From positions 52,150,993 to 52,214,992 of the forward strand of contig CM063510.1 of assembly GCA_032207245.1 (NCBI GenBank): DNA of 64,000 bases, written 5' to 3'. The notes below the pieces were generated by a model. That model made no database searches and had not been told where the DNA came from. It worked only from the letters and a program-made list of their open reading frames with translations. Position numbers and translations under genes: made by a program. Shown here in pieces: positions 1-12,042 of this stretch; position 1 is the stretch's first letter; every line of letters begins with the position of its first letter. The DNA is from Pardosa pseudoannulata. Its lineage: Eukaryota; Arthropoda; Arachnida; Araneae; Lycosidae.

Positions 1-290
1 TGTCTAATTACAGTTGAATTAATTTTAAAATTAGAAAACATCCAAATAGATCATACCATGCATACGAAAACTTTTGGTAACGATTAGAATATTTGAGTAA
101 ACATTGAGAGGAAAATGAAGAATGATCGCTATTTTAATTAAGGACTTTTTCCTGGCAGTCTAGACAATTTTACACTCAATGTCATCTTAAAAACAAAAGC
201 TCGTATGAATCATTCCATTTTCCACTTTTTATGAAAAATCAATCTTATTATTGTCTACATCCTGTTTCACGAAGGTAAAAAAAGAAAAAA
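1..290. other. AT-rich sequence with no recognised feature
   Basis: No extended open frame, terminal repeat or tandem structure was seen here. It precedes a dispersed repeat copy. Confidence 0.5.
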
Positions 291-299
291 TTAGTACAA

Positions 300-524
300 A
301 TTCAAAAACTGAGCCATTTGCTGGCATCAATTGGAAAATGCGTTAATTGGTCAGAATATTTTCATCTATTGCACAGAAAGCTTTGGGAAATGTGTTGGAA
401 ATGTTTTAAATCGAGAACACGCCTTTGATTAAGACATTTTGTGGCTAGGAAAATATATTTAAAGGAATTAGAATGAGAGAAAGGAGGTTTTAAAGAGATA
501 TTAAAATAAAATAATATAATTTTA

Positions 525-527
<3 letters not shown>
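300..527 (+). repeat. Dispersed repeat family X, copy 1
   Basis: This roughly 230-bp block aligns by eye with 5430-5655 and 26010-26235. Shared landmarks are a segment reading AGAAAGCTTTGGGAAATG, a later word like GGACACNCCTTT, then TTTTGTG, GGAATNAGAATG and a closing AGATATTAAA. All three copies lie on the same strand and each runs directly into a TA/TG-rich simple repeat at its right end. No coding potential was seen. A short retroposon that ends in or seeds microsatellites is a reasonable guess, but the class is unknown. Confidence 0.6.

Positions 528-560
<33 letters not shown>
527..560. repeat. (TA)n microsatellite
   Basis: An uninterrupted TA dinucleotide array immediately follows the family X copy. 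Confidence 0.95.
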
Positions 561-564
<4 letters not shown>

Positions 565-727
565 TTATTTTTAAACACTTACATATTTATATTACATTCA
601 TACACATACAAATATTCACAATAGTGCCATATATATAACTATTTATTCTAATAAATTATATATTAATACTACTCTGAGTTTCTAATAATCTGAATATAAC
701 ACACAGAATATATATACAAAAAAGCTT

Positions 728-1128
728 AAAATTCGTACACATACACTCTCTTACAAACACACATACTCACATATCAGTCAAAACTTTCGCACATATAAAA
801 TTCATACACACACACGCTCTTACAAACCCACACACACATATCAGTAAAATTCTTCGCTGATCTAAAATTCATACACACACACGCTCTTAGAAACTCACAC
901 ACACATATCAGTTAAATTCTTTGCACATATAAAATTCGTATACACACACGCTCTTACAAACATACACACACACATATCAGTCAAATTCTTAGCACATATA
1001 AAATTCATACACACACACGCTCTTACAAACCCATAAACACTTATCAGTCAAATTCTTTGCACACATAAAATTCGTACATACACACGCTCTTAGAAACACA
1101 CACACACATATCAGTCAAATTCTTCGCA
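728..1128. repeat. Minisatellite, about 68-bp unit, six copies
   Basis: Units begin with AAAATTCRTACA at about 728, 797, 863, 931, 1000 and 1067, so the period is 66-69 bp. Each unit carries CACACGCTCTTA, a CA run, then CATATCAGT and AAATTCTT. Units differ by substitutions and small changes in CA-run length, as expected of an older array that evolves by slippage. Confidence 0.93.
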
Positions 1129-1140
1129 GTAGAAAGTAGA

Positions 1141-1680
1141 AAGATTATAGGCGTTCTCGTGTTAAAGAAGTAGAGTGGTCAGTATATTTCTTTTCCAGTG
1201 CCCCCAGACTACGCGAATAAAATATTTTATGAGAGAAAGAGAGAACTTTTTCTTCGATGTCAGGGATTTCGCCTACGTGTATCTAAATACCCAACGACCT
1301 TAATGTCCCAATCGAAAGATCGATCATGTTCAGAAACGCACTGCGTACGTAAAGAGGAAAGCGATAGAGAGAGTAATATGCTTTTGGTCTATAAATACAG
1401 TCCGACCGCGTATTTTCGATAGTCAAGAATAAAATGGAATTTTTACAGCTACTACTACTATTTCCGTTCGACCCATCATTTTTAAGAGTACGTGTTGAGG
1501 CATCATCATTTTGGATCAATGGTGGGTCATCGATTGGCCCGAGATACTTTTGCACCTTCTCCACACTCTTCTGTTTGTGTCATTCATGAGTTTTGTGAAA
1601 GTCACACTCGCAAAAGTACAGTTAACGCTGGCGGTGTGTATGTTAGGCTGCAACTAAATATCGATATTATTTAAGGAAAA
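1141..1680 (+). other. GC-richer block with promoter-like TATA, possible LTR fragment
   Basis: Base composition rises against the flanks. A TATA-like TATAAATACAG lies near 1391, followed by AATAAA near 1429. This TATA plus early polyadenylation layout resembles LTRs, but I could not find paired TG/CA ends or a second copy. Two overlapping short open frames on opposite strands have no recognisable domains, so I do not call a gene. Confidence 0.3.
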
Positions 1681-1685
1681 ATTGA

Positions 1686-2938
1686 CTTTCTAAACTAATT
1701 AACATATAGCCCGTCATACGACAATATCAGTAAAATTTTTAATTTTCCAGAAGTACTTTATGAGGAAAGTAAAAAAAAAATGGTTTGATTTTTGGCTGAG
1801 AATTATCTACAGGCCCAATAATTTGTTTATCTCCATACTCCTCTAAAGTCTCCCGATATTGTGAATGTAGTTTAAATTCACACTGATTCATTTAGTCAAA
1901 CCGTATGTATAAAATGTGAATAATTATGTATAAAAAACAAACACACAAACGAACAAACTTCTTAATTTTCAAAGATATATAACTTAAACTCTAGATATTT
2001 ATTAGTCAGTTAAATAGTCTCCCAGACTTTTATGAAAAGAATTTGTTGTTAATACCGGTGATAAAATTTTCATTGCATCAAAAAATGATGGATGATTAAA
2101 TTTTAAACTATTCCATTTGTGTCTAATATATTATTTACGCCAAATGTAAAACAAAATTATTTGCGTAATATCTAAGTTCAGTGATAAAACGTATGAAAAT
2201 AATGCAGACGATATTTAACAAGTTGAATTCCTCTGCAATTTACAGAAATCTGGCCTAAAATGAAAATTTGATTTAATCACATTATTGAAAACTCAAATTT
2301 TTGGACAGCAATTCAACAAAGTACTGAATTATTTATTTTCCAAGATAATTTATTTTTTGTTCTTTTCCCAGAAGACATTTATCGATATTAGCACTGATAT
2401 ACTACGAGTTTATTCGTACCTGCACAAAAATGGCAAGTAAACACAGTACGAGATAACTCGTAGTTGGCGTCCTAGAAAAGAACGCAATCTACGAGTTATC
2501 TCGTAGTTGGCAGTCAACGTGTTTAATAATTAAAAATAAGAAATGATTATATGAGTTGATTAAAGGAGTGACTTCATGATGCTAAAAAATATTTTTTATG
2601 TATTTATGTGATAAATTGATAAATTTATTGCCTGCTCTTAACCGGGGAAAATAGGGCTCGAAGTAATGGCATAAACGCTCGAAAAGGGGGGAAGAGGTGG
2701 ATTTCGAACGTCTTAAAGATGACAATTTTTTCACTGTAATATGAAGCATATTTACACCAATTGGTTTAAGAATTGGATCGATAGTTTAGGAGAAGATAAA
2801 CTTTACTCATTTTGAATTTTGCTAACCCTAACTTATGAAGAATCCAATATGGATGCCTCTAAACATTCCAGGTCTCACCACTTCACAAATTCGAGGACAG
2901 AAGGACAGATATATTAGGCTATTATAATATTGGGGATT
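1686..2938 (+). repeat. Dispersed repeat family Y, copy 1 (interrupted)
   Basis: This block aligns with the reverse complement of 20392-21275 over almost its whole length. Shared landmarks include TTTTTAATTTTCCAGAA near 1737, GGCTGAGAATTATCT near 1795, AATACCGGTGATAAAATTTT near 2052, and a right end reading ATTCGAGGACAGA then TAGGCTATTATA near 2890-2928. No open frame survives. It may be a non-autonomous transposon or an old retroelement tail. A TTAA-flanked insertion (2219-2521) interrupts it and is missing from the other copy. Confidence 0.75.
2219..2521. mobile_element. TTAA-flanked short element nested in repeat Y
   Basis: The insert is bounded by TTTAA at 2214-2218 and 2522-2526. Its ends are inverted and similar: CAAGTTGA at the left, and CACGTTGA when the right end is read inward. 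The related copy at 20.7 kb has an uninterrupted TTTAA at the matching point, so an empty site is visible. Inside are two copies of an almost palindromic CTACGAG-TTATC-TCGTAG word near 2452 and 2490. TTAA target choice suggests a piggyBac-type source. There is no transposase coding. Confidence 0.72.
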
Positions 2939-3470
2939 TCTGAAATTTGAAGTTATTTGTTTTTAAAATTTTATTTGTTGTTAGTAATTATCTCTTAAAA
3001 TTGTAGTCAAAATATAGAGTTAAAAAATTATTCTTATAATTATTGAGCTTTAAGTTTTTAAAAAGTAGCTGCGTGTAGCATTTTTTTAATCGTCTCGATG
3101 TCTCGACCTATTGAAATGTACATAGAATATAAAGCTTTAAATTCCATAAATGGAATTGAAAAATATAATTAAATTTCAGACACTGCACCAAATTAATTTC
3201 AGCCAGAAATATAGTACATTTTATATCCCATGCAATATAAAAGTGCATAAAATATTAAATATGTATGACATATATTATATAGTGGATAAAGAAAGAGTTA
3301 AGTAATTAGTGGTCATTACAAATTATTTTCATAAAATATTCAATTAAAAAATTATAAAATTATTTGTTAATTTTTACTTGATTTTTCCTAGTTTCCTAGT
3401 TTTATGATTGTTACAACTCAACTTCATCTGAGAAAAGTATGAAATTTTCATGAAAATTTGACTTATACAC

Positions 3471-3552
3471 ATTTTTTTGTTGTTGCTGTTGCAAGTGTCT
3501 CATGCTACTTGAACAAACCAAGCACGATTGAGCCTGCAGGATTTCGTATTAA
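3471..3552 (-). mobile_element. tRNA-SINE, 3' part (split by a piggyBac-like element)
   Basis: Read on the minus strand, this is the 3' end of the SINE whose head is at 4362-4658. It carries a CATGAGACACTTG word followed by a CAACAGCAACAACA-type tail. The two SINE pieces join cleanly if the 3553-4361 element and one TTAA are removed. The outer flanks share CACATTT (about 3468 and 4658), a candidate target-site duplication. Confidence 0.65.
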
Positions 3553-4361
3553 CCCTTTGACGGTTATGAACGAGTTCAGCTCGCACTCGAATCTTGCTTC
3601 ATAATGCGCGCAGAGTTCCACTCGTGGGCAAAATTTTGACCGAAATGGTTAGAAACGAGCACTACTCGCGTAGTGAAAATTTTCCCCAATGCGCGCTGAC
3701 GAGCTGAGCTCGTTCACCGTTATTATTCTGCATTGATTATGTTACAAACGATTCCGACTCGCGAAATTTAGTTAGTTTTACTGCCTACAAATGGCAGTAC
3801 GGGTTCTATAAATTTCTTTTCATAATGAAGGGGGATTTTTTTTTACCTTCTTCTTCTTATGCGTATTTTGGCGTGTGTTTTAGGGTGTTTGTAAAGTAAA
3901 ATGGCTCAAAAGTGAAAGTTACATAATTGTGATGATGATTATGATTGTGATACAGAAAGCTTATCAAGTTTTGAGTCTGATGAAGACTTTGTTCACAGTA
4001 TATCAAGCTAAAGTTTTACATTAGTTGTATTTATTTAGACCTTTCAATTTAATATTTGTCTAATATTTATAATTAGCTATTATTATTTATATAATTGATT
4101 ATAATCATTTATAATTTACTATTTAAAAATTATCATTTATTAATTATTTTAAAGTGCGTAAAAACTGTTATTTATGTACTACAAATACTTTAAGAAATTT
4201 TTAAAACGCGTGAGGCGAGCTATCTACGGCATCCCCAGAGAAGGGTGACATTTTCGGAAGAACGGCTGGGGAAAACAGCTGCCACTCTCGACTACTGTTT
4301 ACTCGTAATGCTGCGCGAATTAAGTAAACAAAAACTTCTCGTTTCCCTAACCGTCAAAGGG
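3553..4361 (+). mobile_element. Non-autonomous piggyBac-like transposon
   Basis: Perfect 14-bp terminal inverted repeats, CCCTTTGACGGTTA at the left and its exact complement at 4348-4361, are flanked by TTAA on both sides (3549-3552, 4362-4365). TTAA duplication is diagnostic of piggyBac-type insertion. Subterminal sequence is rich in short inverted words such as GAGTTCAGCTC and GAGCTGAGCTC. Near 3901 an ATG opens a short stop-interrupted reading rich in Asp, Glu and Ser, resembling the acidic N-terminus common in these transposases. The remaining roughly 800 bp has no catalytic domain, so it is an internally deleted copy. Confidence 0.88.
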
Positions 4362-4658
4362 TTAAAGCCAAGGGGTGCGACTTTCGTTTTTAATAAGCAT
4401 CATTAAGGTGAAAGGATGATTTCTCTCAAGTAGGTCCTAGTAATTTTGAAGCAGGAAACAAGCAGAAGACCCATAGATTTGGCATGACACCCCCAGAGGT
4501 ATTAATTGAGAACTTGGAGGAGATTGTGACCACAAACATATTTTATGTGCCCCAGTGACCTTTACCGAACACGGCTGATCTTAGGCCGACTCTGGTTCCG
4601 AACCTGCAACTTCTCACTTACAAGATCGTTTCCTTTGCCGACTGGGCTACCTCGGCTC
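4362..4658 (-). mobile_element. tRNA-derived SINE, 5' head and body
   Basis: On the minus strand the head starts GAGCCGAGG and contains TAGCCCAGTCGG, a close match to the Pol III A box, and about 40 bases later GCAGGTTCGGAACC, a B-box-like word. The body continues through GGGGCACATAAAATATGT and GTGGTCACAATCTCC. Together with 3471-3552 it forms one SINE of roughly 380 bp that was split by the piggyBac-like element. Confidence 0.75.
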
Positions 4659-4829
4659 ACATTTGTATTTTCTTTTAAAAGAAATATTCAATCAATTAAC
4701 AAAACAATAACCCAATTAGCTCAAAAGCTGTGTTTACGTAATATTAATCTATGTTTGGAAGAAAAAATTGAAAAGCAATGCTCAAAGGATATTTTGAAAA
4801 ATAATACATCAATTTTTTTTAAAATATGA

Positions 4830-5400
4830 TTACTTATTTATTTTTGAGAATTATAGGACTTTTGAAAAATACAAATAATTTTAGTTATACTTTTATGCAT
4901 ACTATTGAAACGTTTAAAAACTCTTAACGCGCTAAGTAACTAAGTCTTTTAAATATATTTAGAGATCTGTACATTAAAAACCACTAATTAGCTCTAATAG
5001 ACTTTGACAAAATCCGCTTTGAGCAAGAAATATAAATAGAATGCAAAATTATTTTTAATATTTTGAATGATCACTCTGTCGTGACAGGACATACCTATTA
5101 TATATCTAACACGGCGAAAATTAATCAGGCGGTCAAAAATAACTAAACTCCCTATTGCATTTACTTGCCCGGGATTGCTGGGCAAAGAGAAGCTTGTGCA
5201 GCTGGACTATTGAAGTAAGATGAAGTCGGGCCACATCAAAACAAAGCACACAAGTCCTCATATAACTTAAATTTTATTCAAGAGCTGCTAAAAATGACAT
5301 ATTTAATAAATAGCCAATGGCAAGCAAAAGTAAAACCAGGAAAACACGTGCTGAAACAGGGACGAAAGGAACATCTTTCCTATAGAAAGTAGTTTAATCA
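4830..5400. other. AT-rich spacer, nothing recognised
   Basis: Short open frames on either strand lack motifs and do not overlap any repeat I can identify. Confidence 0.4.
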
Positions 5401-5429
5401 GCTCTCTCAACAGTGAATTAAACTTAGAT

Positions 5430-5655
5430 AATTGAAAAGCGAAAGTGGCCAGCTGGAAAATATTCAGAGAGGGCAGAAAATTTACATTTATTGCAGAGAA
5501 AGCTTTGGGAAATGGGTTCGAATAATTTTAAGTTGTGGACACTCCTTTAAGATGTTTTGTGCGGGAAACAGATTTGAAGGAATAAGAATGGGACATATTT
5601 ATTAAATAATTAGAGGGTTTTTTTTATATATTAAAGTGTAATAATTTAGGTTATA
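5430..5655 (+). repeat. Dispersed repeat family X, copy 2
   Basis: It matches 300-527 and 26010-26235, sharing GAGAAAGCTTTGGGAAATG near 5500, GTGGACACTCCTTT near 5535 and GGAATAAGAATGG near 5578. It runs into TATATGTATATATGTGTG at the right, as the other two copies run into simple repeats. Confidence 0.65.
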
Positions 5656-5977
5656 TATGTATATATGTGTGTAAGGAAAAATTTCAAAATTGAACTTAAA
5701 AATATATAAATACGCTAAAGAAATATAGTTAAAATTAAAAAATTCACCGAGTAAATCTAGTCAGAAAACATTGAACTAATGCTGTTTAAAATGTAGTGAA
5801 TAATAAGCATTCGCTTGACTACGGAATTCATTTACACTTTTATATCTTGCCATTGTTTCCTGTTTATATATAATTTTAGTGTTTGCCAAAATACATCTAT
5901 TTTTTGTACGTTTAATAGGTTTGGACTATTGTTTACTACTATTCACATCATGTTTAAAGCTATTAAGATTACAATAT

Positions 5978-6318
5978 TGTCACGAATATTCGAATGAACA
6001 CACCGTTTAACTTAACAGAAGAATTTATTAAAGCTAAGTAGCAACTTGCAACTTTACAAGATTGGGAAGATGCCTACAACTAGTGGTTATCAGCTTTTAT
6101 ACCCGAACAGAATATTCGAGAAATAACTAATTTACATATTAAAGAAAGATCTAGAACATTCAAGAACATAAGGAAACAATAAATAACATTTTTAAATTAA
6201 AAAACCGTACTTTGGATAAACTGCCATGTCAAGCATCGAACCCACAATCTCCGGGTCTGGATCTCGTGCTTTGACCATTCGGCCACTGAGCTAGTTGGCT
6301 AAGCCTCTTTATGCGGCA
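5978..6318 (-). mobile_element. Solo LTR of the 31-36 kb gypsy family
   Basis: The reverse complement aligns with the LTRs at 31424-31746 and 35979-36315: TGCCGCATAAAGA start, tRNA-like module, CTCGAATATTCTGTTCGGGTAT, TATA-type GGGTATAAAAGCTG and an end in ACGGTGTGTTCATTCGAATATTCGTGACA. It keeps TG...CA ends and is more complete at both ends than either LTR of the 31 kb element. No clear 5-bp target duplication remains (AATAT against TTATT). It most likely formed by LTR-LTR recombination. Confidence 0.88.
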
Positions 6319-7865
6319 TTATTATAATTGTACTATTACGTATACAGATTTATGTATTATTAACATTAGTTCTCAGTCCTGTTACATCTTTATTAATTCC
6401 TAACAAAACTCATTATTTACTAGAAAGAAAAAGAAAAATGTTTGAATAAATATACATATGTGTGCATGTGTCTGTAAAAAGTTTGAATGACTAATGAAAT
6501 TCTATTTTTCTTTGTTCTTACGAAAAAAATAAGGCTAATTCATTATAGCGATTTTAAATTAGAAGAAATAAATAATGATAAATTTCCACACTGTAAAGAG
6601 AAGAAAATAATTTACTAAATTAACATACATTTTTCTTTTTACTTTTGGATAAAGCAGAAAAAAATTAAGTTTTTCGACGTGTCTACTCGAAAATTAATGA
6701 CATATTTTCGTAATTAAATGTCATAATGTTCAATTTAATGAACATTTTTCACATGTTAGCATTCAAACCTTTTCACCTTCAAAAACACAAAATAGAAAAT
6801 TTCTTTAATGATATTTAGAATGTACTGATTAACTTATGTATTTTATGTTTAATAGCTTTCATGATTAAAGTTTCTAAAGTTATTTAAAACATTGGAGAGA
6901 GTAGATAATGTAAAATAAAATTGATTGCTTTGCAAAGTCATTTATTTGATTATAATTTTATTAACAACTTATACTGATAGTGATAATAGTTTTGTAATTT
7001 TAAAACTCATCAGTGTTTTAATAAATTTAAGACCTTTTTCCAATTAAAAGAACAACTTACGTCGTTGTTGACATTTTTTCTATTTCTTCTGAAATTAACT
7101 GATCTTCACCCCTATTATTATGTGATTATTTTTTTCTCATAATTAGAATATAAATTTCACCGAAGAACAAAATATCATTTTTTTCGAAATTCCTAACAAT
7201 TTTAATGTATTATTTTTATTCCACTTTAAACCTGAAAATATGCTAATGGAAACTTTGAAAATCTTATTAAACAATAAAGAAAAGCGTGCATAGAAAGTGT
7301 TCATGTTTAATCTACATAAAAAGCTAATATGTTTTAGAACTAATTAAATGCATTATTTATGAATAATTCGTTTTGATAATATTAAATTTCAAGGTAAAAA
7401 ATATAAGTTTATTTCAAAAGGTGCTAAAGGTTGTTTTCTCCAAAATTTATATTAAAGCTTCCAAGCATTATTTATGCATTCTGTTTTGGTGAACTTTTTG
7501 CAACAGATTGTGGGCAATACTTGATAAAAGAGTAGTATTGATAAAATATTCTTGTTTATAAAACTTCAAAAACGAAATTATAAATAAATGAGACTCTTTG
7601 GGATTCTTCCTTTACTCGTTTATCGTAAAAAAATCTAATTTTGAAACCACATGACTTTCTCCTACGCGTGTTAAAATATAAACGTATTTTTATTTTGATT
7701 GTATCATGCGCCATAAAAGTTATCATTTGAACATCAGGCATCAAAGTTAATTTAATTTCTCAAGATATCAATATTTTTTAATAGAGTTCTATACCTACTG
7801 TCTTGGGGTGATTTACGGCGCAAATACTATGTGATACTCAATTTGTTTTCGCTATGTAGACATTT
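6319..7865. other. AT-rich spacer, no feature recognised
   Basis: Only short frames with no domains are present. No tandem or inverted structure longer than local A/T runs was seen. Confidence 0.5.
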
Positions 7866-8022
7866 GATTTGACTTGGAGCGCTGCGGCCTACTTTTTGCA
7901 ATACGAGGACTAATAATACCGGGACCTACTTCTTAAAACCGATTTGAAATTGCTACGAACATCCATGCCACGGTGAGTTTCTTGCTGAAGATTAAAGCCC
8001 TAAGCATTCAGCCACCGTTCGG
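7866..8022 (-). mobile_element. tRNA-SINE family Z, diverged copy
   Basis: It aligns with the better copy at 60771-60952: GGAGCGCT, then CCGGGACCTAC, GCTACGAACATCCATGCCA and CAGCCACCGTTCGG. The tRNA-like half (right side) is worn, and the B box is no longer readable. The body is better preserved. Confidence 0.72.
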
Positions 8023-9311
8023 CACGTTATACAGTCATTTGTTTGTACCAGGTAAGTTAACATCATCTGGTGGCGATTCAGCCCAACACTGTTGAGTATT
8101 TGCAGAATTAACTCTATCTTATATAACCTATCTGAAATTTAAACTTCTAATAGTGTCACAGAGTTGCACCGACGAGTTTCTGGGGAGTTAACACCAGGTG
8201 GTGGTCGGCAGTTTCAATATTGCGTTATATAGATAGATATTCATACACAACGTTTTTACACGACGAGATATTTTTTACGTATCACGTTATTTTAGATATC
8301 TATGTTTTATATCCTTCTTTCAAATAATATTCTTAGTTAAAAGAGCAGCAATGCAAACATGGACCAAGTCGGCCACTTTATGTATTGGAATACTTAAAGT
8401 GTGACTCGCTGCACTGAACAGCAGTTCAAAAATTGTCTACTTTTCCGGTTACCTTTGACCACTACTGTTAAGCTTAAATAACATAATATCGGTGACTGCT
8501 GACCCCAGGGTGTCCATTGTAAAATTATGTATTAATATCTACATATATTAGGTAGAATTAAAAGACTATAAAATATCTGTGACTAGACATTATTAAAGGT
8601 TCTGGAAGCACAGTTTCTATAAACAATGTGTGACTAACACTGTAGTTTTATTTATTTTGCTGTAATTCGTATATAGTTTCTCTTCGTTTTGACTTAAATT
8701 CCCTAGACTTAACCATCTACTAGCATCGGTTTTTACATACGTAATAATTCCCGCTTAGATGTTTGTACCTAATCATTAAGCTGTATGAGAAGCTAGAAAA
8801 TTACATAAATAAACGAGTGTTTTTAAACTTTTTCTAACCATTTCCATCTTCCTACTGTCTGGAATCAACCAGCTGCTGATATCATTTGAGTTTTCGTATT
8901 GGTAAAATCTTTGAAAAGAATGAAAGACGCGGGCGGTTCGAGTTCTATATGAGAATTACACAGTTTCAATATGAAGTGAATTCCACTTGTCCCACATTTT
9001 TAAAAGTGATGTTATTGACATCTTCCACCGAAAAAATCGAAGACACAACTCAATGTAGAAGAAATACAGTTAAGGATTTTATAACCTAGTAAGATATGAA
9101 ATTACATTTTGGAGTGAAAGTTTGATATACTCAAATTTAAAAAGAACGTTTCTTTGAAATTAGGAAAGTTAATGAGAATTTTAATAATTCTTGTTACTTA
9201 AAAAATGGGGACTAATTATAATTTACATTATTTATTTCTATAGATCTGATATGGTTTTTAGCTCTTCAGTCACAATTTTGCTTCTCTAAGGCTAAAAATA
9301 ACTTGAGCTAT
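8023..9311. other. Unassigned spacer, mildly GC-richer at 8020-8520
   Basis: Two direct, similar words AGTTAACATCATCTGGTGG (near 8054) and AGTTAACACCAGGTGG (near 8187) occur 130 bp apart. They are direct rather than inverted and bound nothing recognisable. The open frame at 8886-9089 has no motif. Confidence 0.35.
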
Positions 9312-9403
9312 TGCTTAAAAAGGTATTTTCGAATGGCTACAAACATGCCAGCTGCGCGGTAAGAATAGAAAAACAGCGATCTACATTTCGGCCACAGTGC
9401 CTA
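9312..9403 (-). mobile_element. SINE family Z, short fragment
   Basis: TTCGAATGGCTACAAACATGCCAGC and a later TTTCGGCCAC word match the corresponding parts of the 60771-60952 SINE. The body left of this is lost and the tRNA-like part is badly diverged. Confidence 0.55.
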
Positions 9404-9949
9404 CATTGTTGATTTGTTATGATGTATAAATACACATGTATGTCCGTCCATGTGTTTGTGTTTAATTATTCAGGTATACCTCTTCTTCTAGGATGAACTT
9501 TCACTTCGCTACCGTAGAAGATACTTTATATCATCATAATAATGCCTACAAATTTAACACATTAAACCTTAAAGTGTTTTTAAATTACGAAAATTTAATT
9601 TGATAAAGATACTAAATAAAAAATAACTTAAATACAAATTATGCTGTGCTGGAATGCTTTTCTGAGAGTTTATGTGCATGCTTAAGTAGTGTCCACGTTG
9701 GAAAAAAACCGCTATGGTGGTGAAGACATTATAGCTATAACCTGTGCTGGGTTTTATTTTTTTCCAAATATTCTCGATGATGTGACTCTCTCGTTCGTAG
9801 CGGATGGCTTAATACAGCTGGAAAGCGGCTATTGTGCTGTTACTGTGATCTGTGAATTCCAGATCTACGGTCTTGGGATCTATTAAATTGAGCATAAAAA
9901 GAAAAATTGAACATGATTTTTAAGTCCGACTTAAAGGTTCCTAAGATAC
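9404..9949. other. Unassigned spacer
   Basis: One open frame (9689-9886, plus strand) has an unremarkable sequence with no signal peptide or motif that I recognise. I do not support it as a gene. Confidence 0.4.
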
Positions 9950-10326
9950 ATATCTTAGGATAGTACTTAAGATATATACTTAGACAGATATATAATTAAG
10001 ATATATAACTAGATAGATGTATACTTAATATATATACTTAAAAAGATATATACTTAATATATATACTGAGATAGATATGTACTTAATATGTATAGATACT
10101 TAGATAGATATATACTTAAGATATATACTTAGATATATACTTAGATAGATATATATTTAAGATATATACTTAGATAGATATATACTTAAGATATATACTT
10201 AGACAGATATATACTTAAGATATATAGTTAGATATATACTTAAGATATATAGTTAGATATATACTTAAGATATATACTTAGACAGATATATACTTAAGAT
10301 ATATACTTAGATATATACTCAAGATA
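9950..10326. repeat. TA/TAGA-rich minisatellite
   Basis: Irregular tandem repeats of ACTTAAGATATATACTTAGA with GATAGATATAT variants run for about 380 bp. Unit length varies between about 20 and 38 bp. Confidence 0.93.
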
Positions 10327-12038
10327 GATTTTTATCAAAACACCGCATCCTGGACGTCTGCATTTCGAGTTTCAGACTATAATAATTTCTCGGTATATTG
10401 TCTTATTACCTAACAATATGTAATAGAATTGATATTTTTCATACTCTTGTTAATCTTATAAATATGGGAACATGTATTTTGTTTGATAAAATTAATATTT
10501 TCGGTTGCAAAAAAGCCTGATCTCTGGGAAGGGGATCTGTGATCTGAAAACATTATTATACTTGGGTTCCCTTGAAATAAACTCGAAAAAATATCCGAGT
10601 AGAAAATGATTATGCCAAATATAAGGTTCTTTTATTAAATTTATTAAAATTAAAATTAAATGTGTTTTCCAGGTTTTTAAATTAATTGTTTTATTTTCTA
10701 AATTTTTTATATTACTTGTTTAATGTAAAATCTAATATCAGCTTTGAAATATAAATTTGACTTGGGATTTTTAATTTACTTGGGATTTATAATTGGAAGA
10801 TTGAGTGAAACGTAAATAGATGAAAATAAGGCAGATATCTTACATGATTTTCTTTTTACTTATTTAGGTGCATTTGTGACATCCAAATTACCGTAAGACG
10901 TCAAAATTCTCATTTAGCCACAATTAATATATGACATAATTATCCTTTTTTAAATATAAAGTTATCGGTGATAACACTCGAAAATAATTAGTGTCCGGAG
11001 TAAGATAAAACGCATAATACTGCGGTAAAGTGATATTTTAAAATACATAGCATTTGAAAATTTTGAAATAAGATAACGACGGCAACCACAGTGAAATAGG
11101 TTATTTCAGCTAATTCATTTAATATTTACCAGTTATATTTTTAACGCCAGCTCATGAGCTATGCAAATAATGTAAAAAAGAAGAAATGATTCTTTAAGAG
11201 GATTTCGTGGAATATAAAATCCTTTAAGGAGAGCAAACGTAATCAGTAAATGGAGGGGAAAGTTTCTATCCCTTTTTGATTACATCTGAAGCGACGGAAG
11301 CTGAGCAGTCATGAGAAAGATGCTAAATCAGGATTACGTTAGACGAAACACTATCTACTGAGGGACATCTATTTGATTACAATAATTAAACAGAGAGATT
11401 CGGGCTTGTACTCCTTAAAATAAGTAACCTGGGAAATTTTCTTAAGGTATTCAAGTACGTTCTATGCACATTTTCGTAAAATGCTCAAATGTATTTTAAT
11501 ATTAATGTTTTCTGTGTTTTATTGTTTCAAACCATATTTTTTGTTGGCGAATAATGCATTTTATTATAATTTATTTATTTTTAATTATTTAGAGAAATAC
11601 AATATTTGATATTCATAACTCACTAAAGAGGATTTTTATTAAAATATAAACATTCTGACCTACTGAAAATTTGATGAACCATAAATGGCTATTCTCATTT
11701 GAAATAATATTTTTAGTATATAACATATACAACTGTAACTTTTAAGCTAAATATTTATAACTGTAGAATGTTATATTCAGCATCACATACAATATATATT
11801 AAACTTTTTTGGAAAATATAATCCTAACTTTTAAAGTTATAATATGAACCGTGACTAGAAACCCGAACAGTCTCAATCTTCTCAAAATATTTTAAAGTTT
11901 TTATTTTACAGATTTTTAAATTTTTTATTTAGTTTTATTCTATTCTTGTTTTATCAACTAATGTAAAACTAAATCTCAATCTTCACAAAATAAAGTTTCT
12001 ATAATATTATTTCTCTCAGTTTTCAGCTAATGTAAATC
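10327..12038. other. AT-rich spacer, no gene seen
   Basis: Composition rises slightly at 11230-11460, but all frames contain stops and no repeat partner was found in the window. Confidence 0.45.
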
Positions 12039-12042
12039 TTAA

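Noticed and set aside
728..1128. CRISPR-like array of six repeats
   Set aside because: The whole 68-bp unit repeats with no unique spacers, so it is a minisatellite in a eukaryotic genome.
8054..8205. Possible TTAA-flanked element between two GTTAACAYCA words
   Set aside because: The two words are in direct, not inverted, orientation and no terminal inverted repeat is present.
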